Shown piece by piece: positions 24,490-36,468 of a stretch of 64,000 nucleotides of DNA (the stretch's first letter is position 1; every line of letters starts with the position of its first letter). The translations under genes and the position numbers were made by a program. The notes below the pieces were generated by a model. The model was given only the letters and a program-made list of their open reading frames with translations. It was not told the DNA's origin and searched no databases. The DNA comes from Glycine soja (taxonomy: Eukaryota; Streptophyta; Magnoliopsida; Fabales; Fabaceae): contig NC_041002.1 in assembly GCF_004193775.1 (NCBI RefSeq), positions 37,979,112 through 38,043,111 of the forward strand, in the 5' to 3' direction.

Positions 24490-25548
24490 TGCACCAAAGG
24501 CTATGGTGAAGTAGTTTGATTTGCAATTGGGGTTTCTGGAACCATATATACCATCATCCTTGATGTAGCTCCATGTGAAGCTTGTAGGCCTTGGATCTTA
24601 TTCATCAATGGAGTCCTTTTCTTCTTGAAGATCAATGGCAGCGAAATGGAGATGGAAGAAAGATGATTGGAGATGCCACTTCAAGGAGAAGATGAGTAAA
24701 GAAGAAGTTTGCCACCATAGAAAACTATGGATAAGAGCTTGAAGGTAGGAGAAGATGAGTGAATGGAGAGGGAGAAAAGGAGCACGAAATTTTGTGCCTC
24801 AAATGAGGTCTGAACTTTGAAGTATAATTCTCAAATGATCAAAGTTGAAAAAAATGCACACACATGGCCTCTATTTATAGCCTAAGTGTCACACAAAATT
24901 GGAGGGAAATTTGAATTTCTATTCAAATTTCACTTGAATTTGAAATTGAATTTGTGGAACCAAATTTTGGAGCCAAAATTTCACTAATTATGATTAGTGA
25001 ATTTTAGCTATGGTTCAATCCACTAATCCAAGATCAAGTCCAAGATTCTCCACTACGTGTGCTTAGGTGTCATGAGCCATGTAAAGCATGAAGGACATGC
25101 ACAAAGTGTGACTATATGATGTGGCAATGGGGTGTAGCAAGCAAATGCTCACCTCCCCCTCTAAAATTTAATTGGATTGGGATTCTACCAATTCAATTAA
25201 ATTTATTTCCCAACATACACATGACATATTCACTTAATGCATGTGAAATTACAAAACTACCCCTAATACAAAAACTAGTCTAGGTGCCCTAAAATACATG
25301 GGCTGAAAAATCCTACATTTCTAGGATACCCTACCTACATTATGGAGCCCTGAATATAAGGCCCAAAAATAATGAAACCTTAATTTAATATGTACAAAGA
25401 TAGGTGGGCTCATACTTAGCCCATGAGCCCGAAATCTACCCTAAGGCTCATGAGAACCCTAGGGCCTTTTCTTGCATCTCTGGCTCAATCTTCTTGGAGT
25501 CTTTTATCCAATGCCCTTGGGGGGGGGGGGAGGGGTAGGATTGCATCA
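24490..25548 (-). repeat. 3' LTR of the gypsy element
   Basis: The full-length LTR is about 1.06 kb, beginning TGATGCAATCC in sense. The inner edge is set by the adjacent polypurine tract; the outer edge is estimated from where LINE similarity stops. Confidence 0.72.
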
Positions 25549-27240
25549 TTCCCTCCCCCTTGAAAAGGATTTGACCTCAAATCCAAAGGTTCTTAAAACT
25601 TTGGGCTTCTTCCATCAACACCTGTAAAAAGAATAAAAACATATATATTAGAGGTGTTTGGTTTGTTGGAGTAAGGTAAGGTCTGAAAACCAATTTCCTG
25701 GGCATCTTCCCATGAGGGAACATGGTTCCTCACCAACTCAATGAGTGGTGCTACAAGTATAAAAAAATATGGGACAAACCTTTTGTAAAAGTTTGTTAAG
25801 TCATGAAAGCCCCAAATTTTCCTTATACTTGGTGGAGTGGACCACTCAGGAATGACCTTTATTCTCTTAGGGTTCGTGGGAACCCCTTGATCACCATTTA
25901 AAAAATTAAGAAAAGTAATGCAATATAACGTACCTTTTTTTTATATTCTCATGTTGATTACTCCTACCAAAAATTATGACAAACCTAAGGTGTCCCATAT
26001 GAGCACCTAGGTTTGTATTGAAACAAAAAATAAGAACAAACCTACCGAATGAGTCCCTATGTACACAAATCATGAAAATGTTGAGTTCATGAGTGATTTT
26101 ACAAAAAATGGTTGCACCACTCAACACATTCATCATACCACCTATTTTAGGGATTTGATGCCTAATAATACCTATTTTGGGCACCAACAAAGCACAAAGA
26201 TTTAAGCTCTTACGAACCAAACACTCATCCAACAACTCCTTTACTTGAGGAATAACCTCAAGCCTAAAAGGGGTGGCAGTGCTAACAAGTGTCTTTTGAC
26301 AAAGGAGAAAATATGGAGGTTGTCTAAGAGGGGAAGTTTCTTTAATGTTTGTCTTTATTGCAAAATGACTTTCCTTCTTAGCTAACCTCTTGGAGGAGAC
26401 ATTTACCTCTTTATACTCCTCCATTAATGGTTGTCCTTTTTCTTCGGGGTAGAGTTCTTTGCTAGATTCTTCCCCTTTTGCTTCTTCACTTTCACTAGAG
26501 GAAGGTGAAGTAGTAGCCTCATATTGGCTACTATAAATGTCTTGGCCCCTCATAATCATGGTTTTCTTGGTGAGGCATTGAGAAGTAATGTGTCCTCTTC
26601 CAAGACATTTAAAGCACTTTATAGAGCTAGTCTTTTCTTGCATACTAGCCTTAGGGGGTTACTTTTCTATTGTCTTCCCCTTATCGTCTTTGGGCTTAGA
26701 AGGTGTTGCCCCTAAGATGCCTAGACCTTGGTCTTTCTTTGGATAAGAGTGAGAGCCATAAGATTTTGAAGTAGACTTTCTTTTAAGTTGTTGCTCTACC
26801 CTTATTTCCCAATCTAAGTAAGCCTCTACATTGTCCTTCCCATGGAAGTATAGGAGGTTAATGTTAGCCTCTGGAGGCTTTCTTTCCTTTTCTCTCCTAT
26901 GGGAGTAAGGTCTAAGATGTGACCTATGCCTTCCTTCATAATAGTCACAAAGTTCTTCACTTAGGCTCTTACAAGAGTCATGACTACTATAGGTGGCATG
27001 TTTTTCTTTCCTTAACTCTTTTAGTATTTTCCTTCTTTCTTCTTCCCTTATTTGTTCCCTCTTATCTTGATTTATTTCTACCCTATCTTTTCCTTTTTCT
27101 TTTCTTTCTAGTTTTTCTTTCCATAACTTAAGGGAACTCAACTTATCTAAGATTCTAAATAGAGGGTCCATATAACTAGTACCCTCACCATTAACACTAG
27201 ATGAATGATGACTCATGTTTGTTCCTAAGTTTTTATTCAA
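25549..27240 (-). pseudogene. gypsy gag-pol remnant
   Basis: Gag (27240-26659) starts MSHHSSSVNGEG at 27216, has a long lysine/arginine/glutamate-rich region, and contains LYFHGKDNVEAYLDWEIRVE, a gypsy Gag motif. Another frame (26643-25906) has the zinc knuckle CFKCLGRGHITSQC, then a linker, then RT blocks (VKELLDECLVRKSLNLCALLV, VLSGATIFCKI, DSFGRFVLIFCFN). The last should contain the YFDD catalytic box but reads FCFN, so RT is dead. The connection domain (VIPEWSTPPSIRKIWGFHDL) is near 25850-25780. Protease, much of RT, RNase H and integrase have been deleted. Confidence 0.82.
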
Positions 27241-27859
27241 ATTTCACTTGAATTTGAAATTGAATTTGTGGAACCAAATTTTGGAGCCAAAATTTCACTA
27301 ATTATGATTAGTGAATTTTAGCTATGGTTCAACCCACTAATCCAAGATCAAGTCCAAGATTCTCCACTAAGTGTGCTTAGGTGTCATGAGGCATGTAAAG
27401 CATGAAGGACATGCACAAAGTGTGATTATATGATGTGATAATGGGGCGTAGCAAGCAAATGCTCACCTCCCCCTCTAAAATTTAATTGGATTGGACTTCT
27501 CCCAATTCAATTGAATTTATTTCCCAACATACACATCAAATATTCACTTAATGCATGTGAAATTACAAAACTACCCCCAATACAAAAACTAGTCTAGGTG
27601 TCCTAAAATACATAGGCTGAAAAATCCTACATTTCTAGGGTACCCTACCTACATTATGGAGCCCTGAATATAAGGCCCAAAAATAATGAAACCTTAATCT
27701 AATATGTACAAAGATAAGTGGGCTCATACTTGACCTATGGGCCCAAAATCTACCCCAAGGCTCATGAGAATCCTAGAGCTTTCTCTTGCAGCTCTGACTC
27801 AATCTTCTTGTAGTCTTCTATCAAATGCCCTTAGGGGGGGGGGGGGTAGGATTGCATTA
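27233..27859 (-). repeat. Truncated 5' LTR of the gypsy element
   Basis: It matches 24923-25548 closely. In sense it begins TAATGCAATCC instead of TGATGCAATCC, so the conserved TG end has mutated. The rest of the LTR toward gag is missing. Confidence 0.85.
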
Positions 27860-27860
27860 C

Positions 27861-28235
27861 CTGTTACGAATTTAATTTTTTTTATTTAACTAAAGTCTTA
27901 AATAATTGTATGACTTTAAAGGCGTAACCAATTTTATTTTTTTATTTTTTTGGTATTATGACTTCAAAGTAGTAATACCTTTTTTTTTTAAAAAAAAAAG
28001 TTATAAATATTTTTGTAAAACCTTTCTTTATAAAAGTTCTAAATTTTTTTATGCTTATTTTAATTTTTTTTCTAATTTTATTTATTTAATTATTAAATAA
28101 ATAATTTTAATTTTACATGTTAATAGTTTTATTTAATATGTTGTCTATTTTTTATGATTTTATTTAATATGTTATATTTTTTTTAATGTTTTATTATTTA
28201 AAATATATTATATGTTTTTAATATTGTTTTATTTA
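27861..28235 (+). repeat. Left TIR of the MULE
   Basis: It is complementary to 34955 to about 35310 over its whole length. Its outer about 60 bp relative to the right TIR are absent. Confidence 0.85.
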
Positions 28236-28355
28236 AAATTTAGATAATCTATTAATAAAAATAGATACTAAAATTAAAAATAACATAATACATTAATATA
28301 AAATAAACCATTCAAATTAAAGAGAAACATAAAAAGTAGAAACTATATTAGTCAT

Positions 28356-30134
28356 CTACTTGTTTGTATGGACAGTTAGTACAATTATGTCCTTCACTTC
28401 TACATAATGAACATTTTTTAGGCCTATTTAGAATTGGTTCGTCTATCTCATTATGTATACGAGTAGTGGCTGACCTTCCTGATATTTGTCGTTGTTTTGA
28501 AGGATAAGGTATAAAATGTGGACCTAAATATTGAGGTCATTTGTCTTCACTTCTAAGGGAATGAAAGTAATGCTAATAAACTTTGAAAATATTGTCCAAC
28601 TTGCACACAGGGTCAACAAAGTCATCATAATTTAAATTGCAAAAAGCACACGCCACAATCACATGTGAGCAAGGAAGTTGAAGTGCTTGAAATTGTCCAC
28701 AATCACACGACCATTCATTCAATTTGACAGTGCATGCATTGCTCGTCGATCAAGTCACATATTTGCAATTTCTTGAACCGCAAACTCCCATGTTTCTCGA
28801 GTATACATGTGAACATAATGCGAGGTAGCAATGTGTTGATTTTCTTGCATCATGAAATATACGTCTTTAGAGTACCTATGTCTTTCCTTTATCATATTCA
28901 TGTTTTTCATGCCATTAGTAACAAATGAATAATTTATTTATTAAATGTTTCATTGACCAAGGCGGTAGGCTCCTTTCAAAACAGAATTCATACATTCAGC
29001 AAGGTTGGTAGTCATATGGTCATACCATTTTCCTTTGTCGTAGGCTTAGGTCCATTTACTCTTGGGAATTTGATCCAACTAATTTGCTGCTTGTGGAAAC
29101 TCTACTCGCATTGTAAGCAACTTTGCCTTAAATAATGGTTTCCTCATCTCATATCCTATGCCAAAAGATAAAATAATGAGTAATAAATATATTGAAGATA
29201 TAATAAAGCAAGAATTTGATGCATGAAATGGTTAGAAGCATACCCATATTAATGACTTGTTTTCTTAAGTCAACATTTTTAAACTGTTTGTTGAAATTGG
29301 ATGCAATGTGGCGAATGCAATACATAGACGAAACATCCTGTCCATTCCACCCAACTCGTTTTGATTGTAAAGCTGCTAGCAAACTAGTTCCCCTGTCTGA
29401 TATAATACACAAATCTGGTTGTGGTGTAACATATCTCCGCAAATAATGCAAGAACCACATCCGGTCTCGCTCTCAACAATTGCAAAAGCAAGTTGAAAAT
29501 TGTTTCTACAATCATCTTGTTCGATGATAATCAGCAAAGTACCATGATATTTTCCAGTTAAAAATGCCCTATTTACATGCACAATTGACTTGCAATATTT
29601 AAAGCCTTCAATGCATGGGTTGAATACCCAAAATACACGATTAAGAATCACCCTAGGAGACTCATCTTCACCATCCTCCATTGAAGATGAAGTTTTGTAT
29701 TTTAGTATTGTACCTGGTACAAAGTGTTGAGCAGTTGTCAACCATATAGGCAAGTAACTGTATGATTGTTCCCAATTTCCAAATGCCATTTCAAGGGCTT
29801 TTTGTTTATCCATCCATGCTTTTTTGTATGAAACAGTATAACCAAACCGTTGTAGCATGTATGCAATCAAGGTTTTGATTTTGATACTAGGATTTGTTTT
29901 CACTAAATGAACAATATTATGAGCAATTACAAATAAGTCTAACCTGACATGATCTTGTAATATGAAAGAATTTGTGCAAGTGTGAATATCGTTTAATTTC
30001 TTCAACTCCCACCCCTTGTGTATTTTGGTGAACGATACTCTCGCCCTCCAATAATATCCATCACCATATTGACTACACATGACAACATACTTGTGACTCT
30101 TGTTCTCGACCACATCAAAATTAAATGAATGCAT
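28356..30134 (-). pseudogene. MULE transposase (MuDR family), broken
   Basis: The order in sense is: an N-terminal DNA-binding region (RARVSFTKIHKGWELKKL, HTCTNSFILQDHVRLD); VSYKKAWMDKQKALEMAFG then NWEQSYSYLP; and the MULE catalytic domain (VFWVFNPCIEGFKYCKSIVH, FAIVESETG). A frameshift near 29450 leads to PDLCIISDRGTSLLAALQ with VSSMYCIRHIASNF. The downstream part, MTTNLAECMNSVLKGA near 29000, a SWIM-type CDCG block near 28670 and a C-terminal zinc knuckle CSLCRSEGHNCTNC ending at 28356, is broken by several stops. Mutator transposases cut and paste DNA between long TIRs; this copy is dead. Confidence 0.87.
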
Positions 30135-30199
30135 AAAATGAAATTGTTTAATGGCATTTTAGCAACTTTAAGTTGATGCTAATTCATATCATGATGCTC

Positions 30200-31525
30200 A
30201 TCAGCGCCTGTTTGATGCTAGGTACATTAGGTGCAAGAGTTCATTTTATGTATCTCTTTTTATTATCAAATTTGACTGAGGAAGTTCATTACAATTGGGG
30301 TGCAACAGTATTTTTCTGAGCTCTAGATCGAGCTGTGAAGCTTGATCAAATGGAAATCGGTGGATGTTTGTTGTTGCTACAGTCATGGACATGGGAACGC
30401 ATTAAATGTATTGCCCCTAAGATAGATCACCTATCCATGGAAGAAGTATAAGAAGGACTTAGATTTCCTCTTGCACGAAGGTGGTCTCATCCGACGACCC
30501 AAACAAACATTCCCACCAATTCAGTTAGATTGATACGCGTCATATTTGATAGACTACATATGAATGAGGTTCATTTCTTAATTTTGATCTGTCAAGTTTT
30601 CTATTTCCTATTTGAACTTAAATATGTGACAATAATAATGTATGTGTTGGAGTTCTTGTGGGCAAAAGTCTCTCTCATATGTTTTGCAATTATGGAATGA
30701 CATTCAACAGACAGGGTCATGAGACAATTTGGACTGTGACAAATTATTCCACATGACTCACCAAACCTAGATCAACTCCATGACATAGATATAAGAGGGA
30801 GAACAAATATTTTTTGGCCTCACCATCATTGCCACTAGATTGCCAAATGGAATAATTGGAATGCTTATATTGCTCACGGTGAAATGGACCAAGGTCTTTT
30901 GCTTGAAAATTCACAATACATGCAATGATATATACGTCAAACTAGATGATATATTCGCGTGAGGGGACACTGTCTACTGAGGTTGTAAGTTTAATTTACA
31001 ATTTTAAAAAATTATTGATATTATTATTTATTATTATTTATAACTTTGTAAATCTTAATTCATAGTATTATCCTGGCCATCACCAACATCAATGATATGT
31101 TGAACCCAGTGTACCTTCAGTGCATGTTTCTGGATATATGCCCCAATATCATCCATCACAAGCATAATATCAATTAGCGGCCTTCTCTGGATACGCATCT
31201 CAAGGATGTCAACAAAGTTTTCAACCATTAGAGTTCTCATCATATATGCCTCAATACTCATTTCAAGTTCCTTCTACCTCAAAAGTTTTTTATGGACCCT
31301 CACAAAGGTTTGGCACCACTTTCAACACTCCACCATCTGCATATAATGTACCACCATTGAGCTCTTATTATCGTCCATCATTATCTACTCAAATGCGTCA
31401 CATGGGTTATGAAGATGAGGAGGAAGATGATAATAACAACAATACCAACCATAACAATGATGATGATGACAAAGGTGGTGATCATGTTCCTCAACAACAA
31501 CACAAAATCACACGTGATCATCCTA
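30200..31525 (+). pseudogene. MAIN-like / plant mobile domain (PMD) remnant in the MULE
   Basis: Plus-strand frames read VHYNWGATVFF, MEIGGCLLLLQSWTWERIKC, PLARRWSHPT, VMRQFGL and IDIRGRTNIFWPHH. These match the aminotransferase-like plant mobile domain of MAIN-LIKE proteins, which occur both as host genes and inside MULEs. The tail (31055-31525) is low-complexity: Q, S, Y and P-rich, then a D/N run followed by an acidic stretch. Stops at several points mark it as a pseudogene. The ORF is cut at 31525 by CACTA 3. It lies head-to-head with the transposase, so 30135-30200 may once have been a shared promoter (inference). Confidence 0.75.
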
Positions 31526-34500
31526 CACTACTACAAAATGTAGATTTAACATCACTAAGTTAACATCGACTTTTGATAAAACTGATGTTAACAAAAATGC
31601 GGTGGCATAATGGTAAATAACGTGACTTTCTTAACATCGGTTTTTCAAATAACTGATGTTAACACAGTAGGTTAACAGTCTGGAAGCATCTATTGTGGAA
31701 AGGTACATTGCAGAAGAAGTCATTGAAAAAAGGGTTATTTGTTCATCCAACTACGATCCATCTAAATAATAACTCTGTGTGATACTCACAAAGTTATTCG
31801 ATGCATGAAAATCTCACTTTTTCATTAAAGGTGTGGCCCTATCCCATTTAGGAAGACAATTTTTTATGGAAACTTCATACGTCAAGGTTAAGTCTATTTT
31901 GTTAAATTTGACGAAATTTCGGAAACATTTCGCATTGATCTCAAAGTACACGACATGAAAGCGGTGACATTAATTCCCCGACAATCAAGTATGCACTCAG
32001 AGAACAATTAAAAATGCATTATATAGAAATTTCATCAAATTCAACAAAATAATCTTAACCTTAATGCCTGAATCTACCATAATAATATGAGTCTCCCCAA
32101 ACTGTCCAAACTAACAATTCAAGATTTAACACAATGATTAATGCAAACTGTCCACAAGAATCATTGTATTTAATCTCAAATGGGAATCTAAGGTTCACTC
32201 ATGATGAACATAATTTGTATAGCATATATCAATTCTCATTAATGGTAGTGAACAAGTAATAAAAACATTGGTAACAAACAACAACATCAAAAGTTTACAA
32301 AAAAAATTTGTACCTGTGATGATGAGCAACACAGTCCAAAAACATAGCAACAATCCAATAAAGAACTCAATCACCACCTACATCAATCATCATTCCCAAA
32401 AACATTAGATATAAAACTTCCTCACCTACATCAATCATCAACCATATTGCTAACATGTGACATACAAAAGTTAATTGACAAACTTACCAACAATTCAAGC
32501 AACAAACTAGTGTGAAGCTGGGTTGGAGTAGGAGCAAGGAAGTTAAGGCTCAACATAAAACCAACCAAGTCAAGACACCCCAAATATGCTAGAAATAGTG
32601 AAATCAACAACTTTGATTAGAAACTCAAAATTAACAATTAAAAGAACTAACAAATAGATAGTAATATCTAACGGTTTCAACCATCCAAGGATTATTATTA
32701 CATTAAATTTAATTGATATGCATGTGAAACACAACACAAAAATGAAATGAAAGTATCAGTCTTTATGTTTCAAAATGACTTGTAATTAAATTGAAAATAT
32801 ATATATTGAATTTGTGGGAGAGAATTTGAGTTTGATTATTATAAAATATACTTTTGAAAAGAGAAGATGAACTTTAAGTATAATTAAGTCAAACTAATAA
32901 TTAATTTTATAATCAATCTAAATAATCAAAGTTTGTAAAAATATTTTAAGGTGGTTAAATAAAACACAACACAACACAAAAGTCGGTAAATTCCATCAAA
33001 TAATAAAGAGTCATAACACAACAAGTTCATGGTCAATTCCCACTCCCATCACAATCAGTTTCACATTTTCACTCCATGCTTCCCCCGCACTGCAATTCCT
33101 ATGAATTAAGGCAACTCTTTTTTTCTACTTTGACCACAATAATATGAAAAAAGGGTTGGGCTTTCTATCTTCTTAATTCACATTCTCATGAGCTTTATAG
33201 TGGGGATCTAATAAGCATCACTTTCATGCACTACATGCCCAAGGCTATGGCTTTCTAGGTCTTCAAGGAAGAAGTTTCCACTGAATTTGACACTGGATCA
33301 TTCTTTTAGGCCTAATTGATGGACAACCATCACCAGCTATCAATCCTATCATTGGAACAAAGACTGATGAATTTCTAGCCACTGCTTGTTACCATCATGC
33401 CACTCAACTCAGGCCAGAATTGATTGAGGGGACAATAAAGACTTGAGAAAAATCAAATCATTCGAAAAAGTTCACATTTATCTCTACTTAAAATGATGTG
33501 AGTGCAGATTTCAAGTACTAGTGGTAAATCAAAATTACAATAATGACTTTGATGTGAAATTTTAGTTATTATTAATAGATAGAATAACTCAAAAGCATAA
33601 TCCACGTTCAAATTACTGAAGAAAAAGTGGTTTCTAAGAGCAACTTGAGAAAGATTGAAGCAAATTTAATTCAATAATGTTTTTCATGACTCCTAAGAAG
33701 ATTAATCAAATGCTAAATAGCTAATGTGTAAAACCTCTATCATATATTTTTATACAACTACCCTTGAAATATTGTTGGTTCCTTTGTTGACGTGAGAGTG
33801 TGTGTGACCCACGAGTGCCAAACTGCACTTTTATTTTTCACCTGGAAATTGGACCATACACTAAAGCGCACACATGTTGACGATTCAGAGTTCACATATA
33901 TGACCCTTTCGTTGCATGCCATGCATTTTACACATGTTTCTGAATTACAGAGAATTGCTATTGCACGGCTCTCCTTAAGAATGCCCTTGTCCTTATACTT
34001 GATGAGGTGATTTTTCTTTTTTAACTCTATGCATTTCTATATACTCTCTCTATGCTTCATTTCATCATAACAAAGGTTGGATTCACTGAGAAGCATAAAC
34101 ATAGAACATCATGCAGCAATTGGAACCTTTCTTGTTGCTGATATCTACTTGACCCATTGTTCCAAATTGCATACCACATCACGCGATACAGTTGCAACAT
34201 TTTAGATGCATGAAGACAAAGGAAACACATGATACAGAAGAACCATGAAGACAGAGGAAACACAAAAATAGCAAAACAGCCCAACAACAAAAAGTGAGAA
34301 TGAAGAGGAACCATGAAGACATGAAACTTACCTTGACACCAACAGCGACAGTGGCAGCGAGACTGACCGCAAGTGGTAGTGAGAACGAAGAGTCGCGACA
34401 TGGAGAGTTTGTGACAGAGAGGAACACATACATGGAGGCGCGACACTCGAATGCTATGAATCGTGAATGGAGGAGTTGTGATGAAGAGGATGACATGGGC

Positions 34501-34947
34501 GACAACCAGAGCTGCGGCAGAGACGAAGATACGCAACAAACGTGAGTGAATTAGGGTGTGGAGCCAATAATATTTTTAAAAATCAAGTTCATTAACATCG
34601 GTTTTCTAAAAAAAAACAATGTTAATAAAGTGATGTTAACTTATCATTTACTAATATCGGTTTGTCCAAAAAACCGATATTAAGGTAGTGATATGAACAT
34701 TAACATCAGTTTTTTTAAAAAAACCGATCTTAACTTATCATTTTTTAACATCGAATTTTCCAAAAACCGATGTTATCAAAGTGATATTAACATCGGTTTT
34801 TTAAAAACCAATGTTAACCTACTGTGTTAACATCAGTTATTTGAAAAACCGATGTTAAGAAAGTCACATTATTTACCATTATGCCACCGTGTTTTTTGAT
34901 AAAACCGATGTTAACTTAGCGATGTTAAATCTACATTTTGTAGTAGT
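31526..34947. mobile_element. CACTA transposon 3, nested in the MULE
   Basis: The left end is CACTACTACAAAATGTAG. The right end is its inverted copy CTACATTTTGTAGTAGT, followed by C where G is expected. The TIR similarity continues for about 40 bp (TTTAACATCACTAAGTTAAC versus GTTAACTTAGCGATGTTAAA). Subterminal hairpin repeats occupy 31560-31680 and 34580-34925. No transposase is recognised in the 2.9-kb interior, so this is a non-autonomous derivative. No convincing 3-bp duplication is seen (CTA on the left, AAT or CAA on the right). Frames at 34057-34545 have no recognisable domain. Confidence 0.85.
34580..34925 (+). repeat. Subterminal hairpin array of CACTA 3
   Basis: About eight units of the type TAACATCGGTTTTT-AAAAACCGATGTTA are spaced 40-50 bp apart, many with perfect stems of 10 bp or more. 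Confidence 0.85.
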
Positions 34948-34954
34948 CAATAAA

Positions 34955-35390
34955 ACATTTAAAAAATATATAACATATTAAATAAAATCATAAAAAAATA
35001 TACACCATATTAAATAAAACTAATAACAAGTAAAATTAAAATTATTTATTTAATAATTAATTAAATAAAATTTTTTACAATTTTAAAAAATTAGAAAACA
35101 AAAAGAAAATAAAATAACTGTAAGAAAAATTAAAACTTTTATATAAAAAAAGGTTTTACAAAAATATTTATACTTTTTTTAAAATAAGAAGGGCATTATG
35201 ACATTGAAATCGTAATACAAAAAAGAAAAGCTTTGTGACTTTAAAATCGTAAAAGAAAAAAAAATATACTGAAGTTGTAAAATTATTTACGACATCAATT
35301 AAAAAAAATTAAGTTGTAACAAGTGTTACAACTTCTAACTCAAAAATTGTAACACATGTTACGACTTACCCCCTTTTGGTACTTAATTTG
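34955..35390 (-). repeat. Right TIR of the MULE
   Basis: It is the inverted partner of 27861-28235. It contains several short GTAACA/TGTTAC phrases near 35300-35365 at the outer edge. The outer limit is uncertain by about 60 bp. Confidence 0.8.
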
Positions 35391-35791
35391 AAACCCACCC
35401 CTAAATGAAAAATACAAAAAAAAAAATACTCATTTCTGGTCAAAAAGCCCTACAAACCAATATATCAGAAGTAAAAATGGTTAACTTGAAAGTTAGCAAT
35501 TTTAATTAAATTCCAAAACACTTCTTGGTAAACACATTTGAGGTAGAATTTGAAATATTATTTTTCATTGTTACATATTAATTAGTTACTTGAAACCGTA
35601 ATTCAGCAAAAAAAAAAAAAAAAATTCTTCAAAGCCTAACATGATGTATCTCATTGCATTGGAACATAAAGTTGACCATATAAGAAAATAGATCGTCAAA
35701 GATAAACGCCTACATATTTTAGAAATTATCCTTAACTTTTATTAATAACCATAGCAAATAATAAAGTAATAAAAATTGTGTACGTTAAAAC
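35391..35791. other. AT-rich DNA, no gene seen
   Basis: There are A-runs at 35417-35428 and 35610-35625 and no protein-like frame. Confidence 0.5.
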
Positions 35792-35972
35792 TTAAATGAA
35801 AAGAATCCTATCATCTGGAATAAAAAAATATAAAACTTTTTTCCCTGCTTCATGAAATGGCCTTTCAATCCCATAATATGTTTTCTCATTTCTGTATTTT
35901 CCATCGTATCCATATAAGAAAAATATTCTACCACGGTTCTTACTCACACATGATATTATTTTATCATATATT
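35792..35972 (-). pseudogene. PIF1/Helitron-type helicase fragment
   Basis: Minus translation across the repaired insertion site gives KIYDKIISCVSKNRGRIFFL then YGYDG. This matches the start of the plant Helitron PIF1-like helicase (usually YDxI...GGVFFLYGYGGTGKTF). The Walker A GGTGKT box is degraded to DGKYRNEKT. Only about 60 codons survive. The reading crosses the solo LTR at 35973-37464, showing the LTR landed inside this remnant. A short match, so the call is moderate. Confidence 0.5.
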
Positions 35973-36304
35973 TGTTGGATCAAGTGGCCTCGGAATAATT
36001 AAGAAGGGGGGGTTGAATTAATTATTAGTGAACCTTTACTAATTAAAAAATTTATCCTTCTTAATATTACTAGATTTAATTAGGCTTCTACTACAAAGTT
36101 AAGAAAAGAAAAAGGTACTTAACCAAAAGTAAAAGCGATAATTAAAGTGCACAGCGGAAATTAAAGAGTGTAGGGAAGAAGAAGACAAACACAAGAATTT
36201 ATACTGGTTCGGCAACAACCCGTGCCTACATCCAGTCCCCAAGCGACCTGCGGTCCTTGAGATTTCTTTTCAACCTTGTAAAATCCTTTACAAGCAAAGA
36301 TCCA

Positions 36305-36458
36305 CAAGGGATGTACCCTCCCTTGTTCTCTTTGAACAACTAAGTGGATGTACCCTCCACTTGAACTGATCCATAAGAGATGTACCCTCTCTTGTTCTCA
36401 GTTACAACAACCCAAGTAGATGTACCCTCTACTTCTACCACAAAGGATGTACCCTCCA
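36305..36458 (-). other. Stem-loop array A: four covarying hairpins with one constant loop
   Basis: The constant 9-nt loop ATGTACCCT (+ strand) is closed by stems that differ but always pair: CAAGGG/CCCTTG (36305-36325), AAGTGG/CCACTT (36342-36362), AAGAG/CTCTT (36375-36393) and AAGTAG/CTACTT (36414-36434). A fifth, weaker copy is at 36442-36461. Matching changes in both arms imply the structure, not just the sequence, was preserved. Confidence 0.85.
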
Positions 36459-36468
36459 ATGTGTTAAG

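Larger units (their letters stand above)
24490..27859 (-). mobile_element. Ty3/gypsy element with internal deletions
   Basis: This is a minus-oriented element: an LTR at 24490-25548, a polypurine tract at 25549-25562 (CAAGGGGGAGGGAA on the minus strand), a degraded gag-pol at 25563-27240, and a partial second LTR at 27233-27859. The two LTR copies share 24923-25548 with 27233-27859, including poly-G runs at 25519-25530 and 27834-27846. The 5' LTR lacks its inner about 430 bp, together with the primer-binding site, so the gag start abuts it. No TSD is found: GAAGC lies on the left and CCTGT on the right. The left boundary at 24490 (TGCACC) is my best estimate. Confidence 0.8.
27861..35390. mobile_element. 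Mutator-like element (MULE) with long TIRs and two gene remnants
   Basis: About 370-430 bp at 27861-28235 is an inverted copy of 34955 to about 35390. The match includes AAATATTTTTGTAAAACC and TTATTAAATAAATAATTTTA and shows only moderate divergence. Long TIRs plus a MULE transposase identify the element. The right TIR extends about 60 bp further out than the left, which stops abruptly at the gypsy LTR, so the left tip is missing. The exact right end and the 9-bp TSD could not be placed. A transposase pseudogene (minus) and a MAIN-like pseudogene (plus) are divergently arranged. CACTA 3 (31526-34947) is nested near the right TIR. Confidence 0.85.

Noticed and set aside
34057..34545. 160-codon minus frame with overlapping plus frame inside CACTA 3
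   Set aside because: No recognisable domain; the Cys/Phe/Leu-rich content looks like chance. A captured fragment cannot be excluded.
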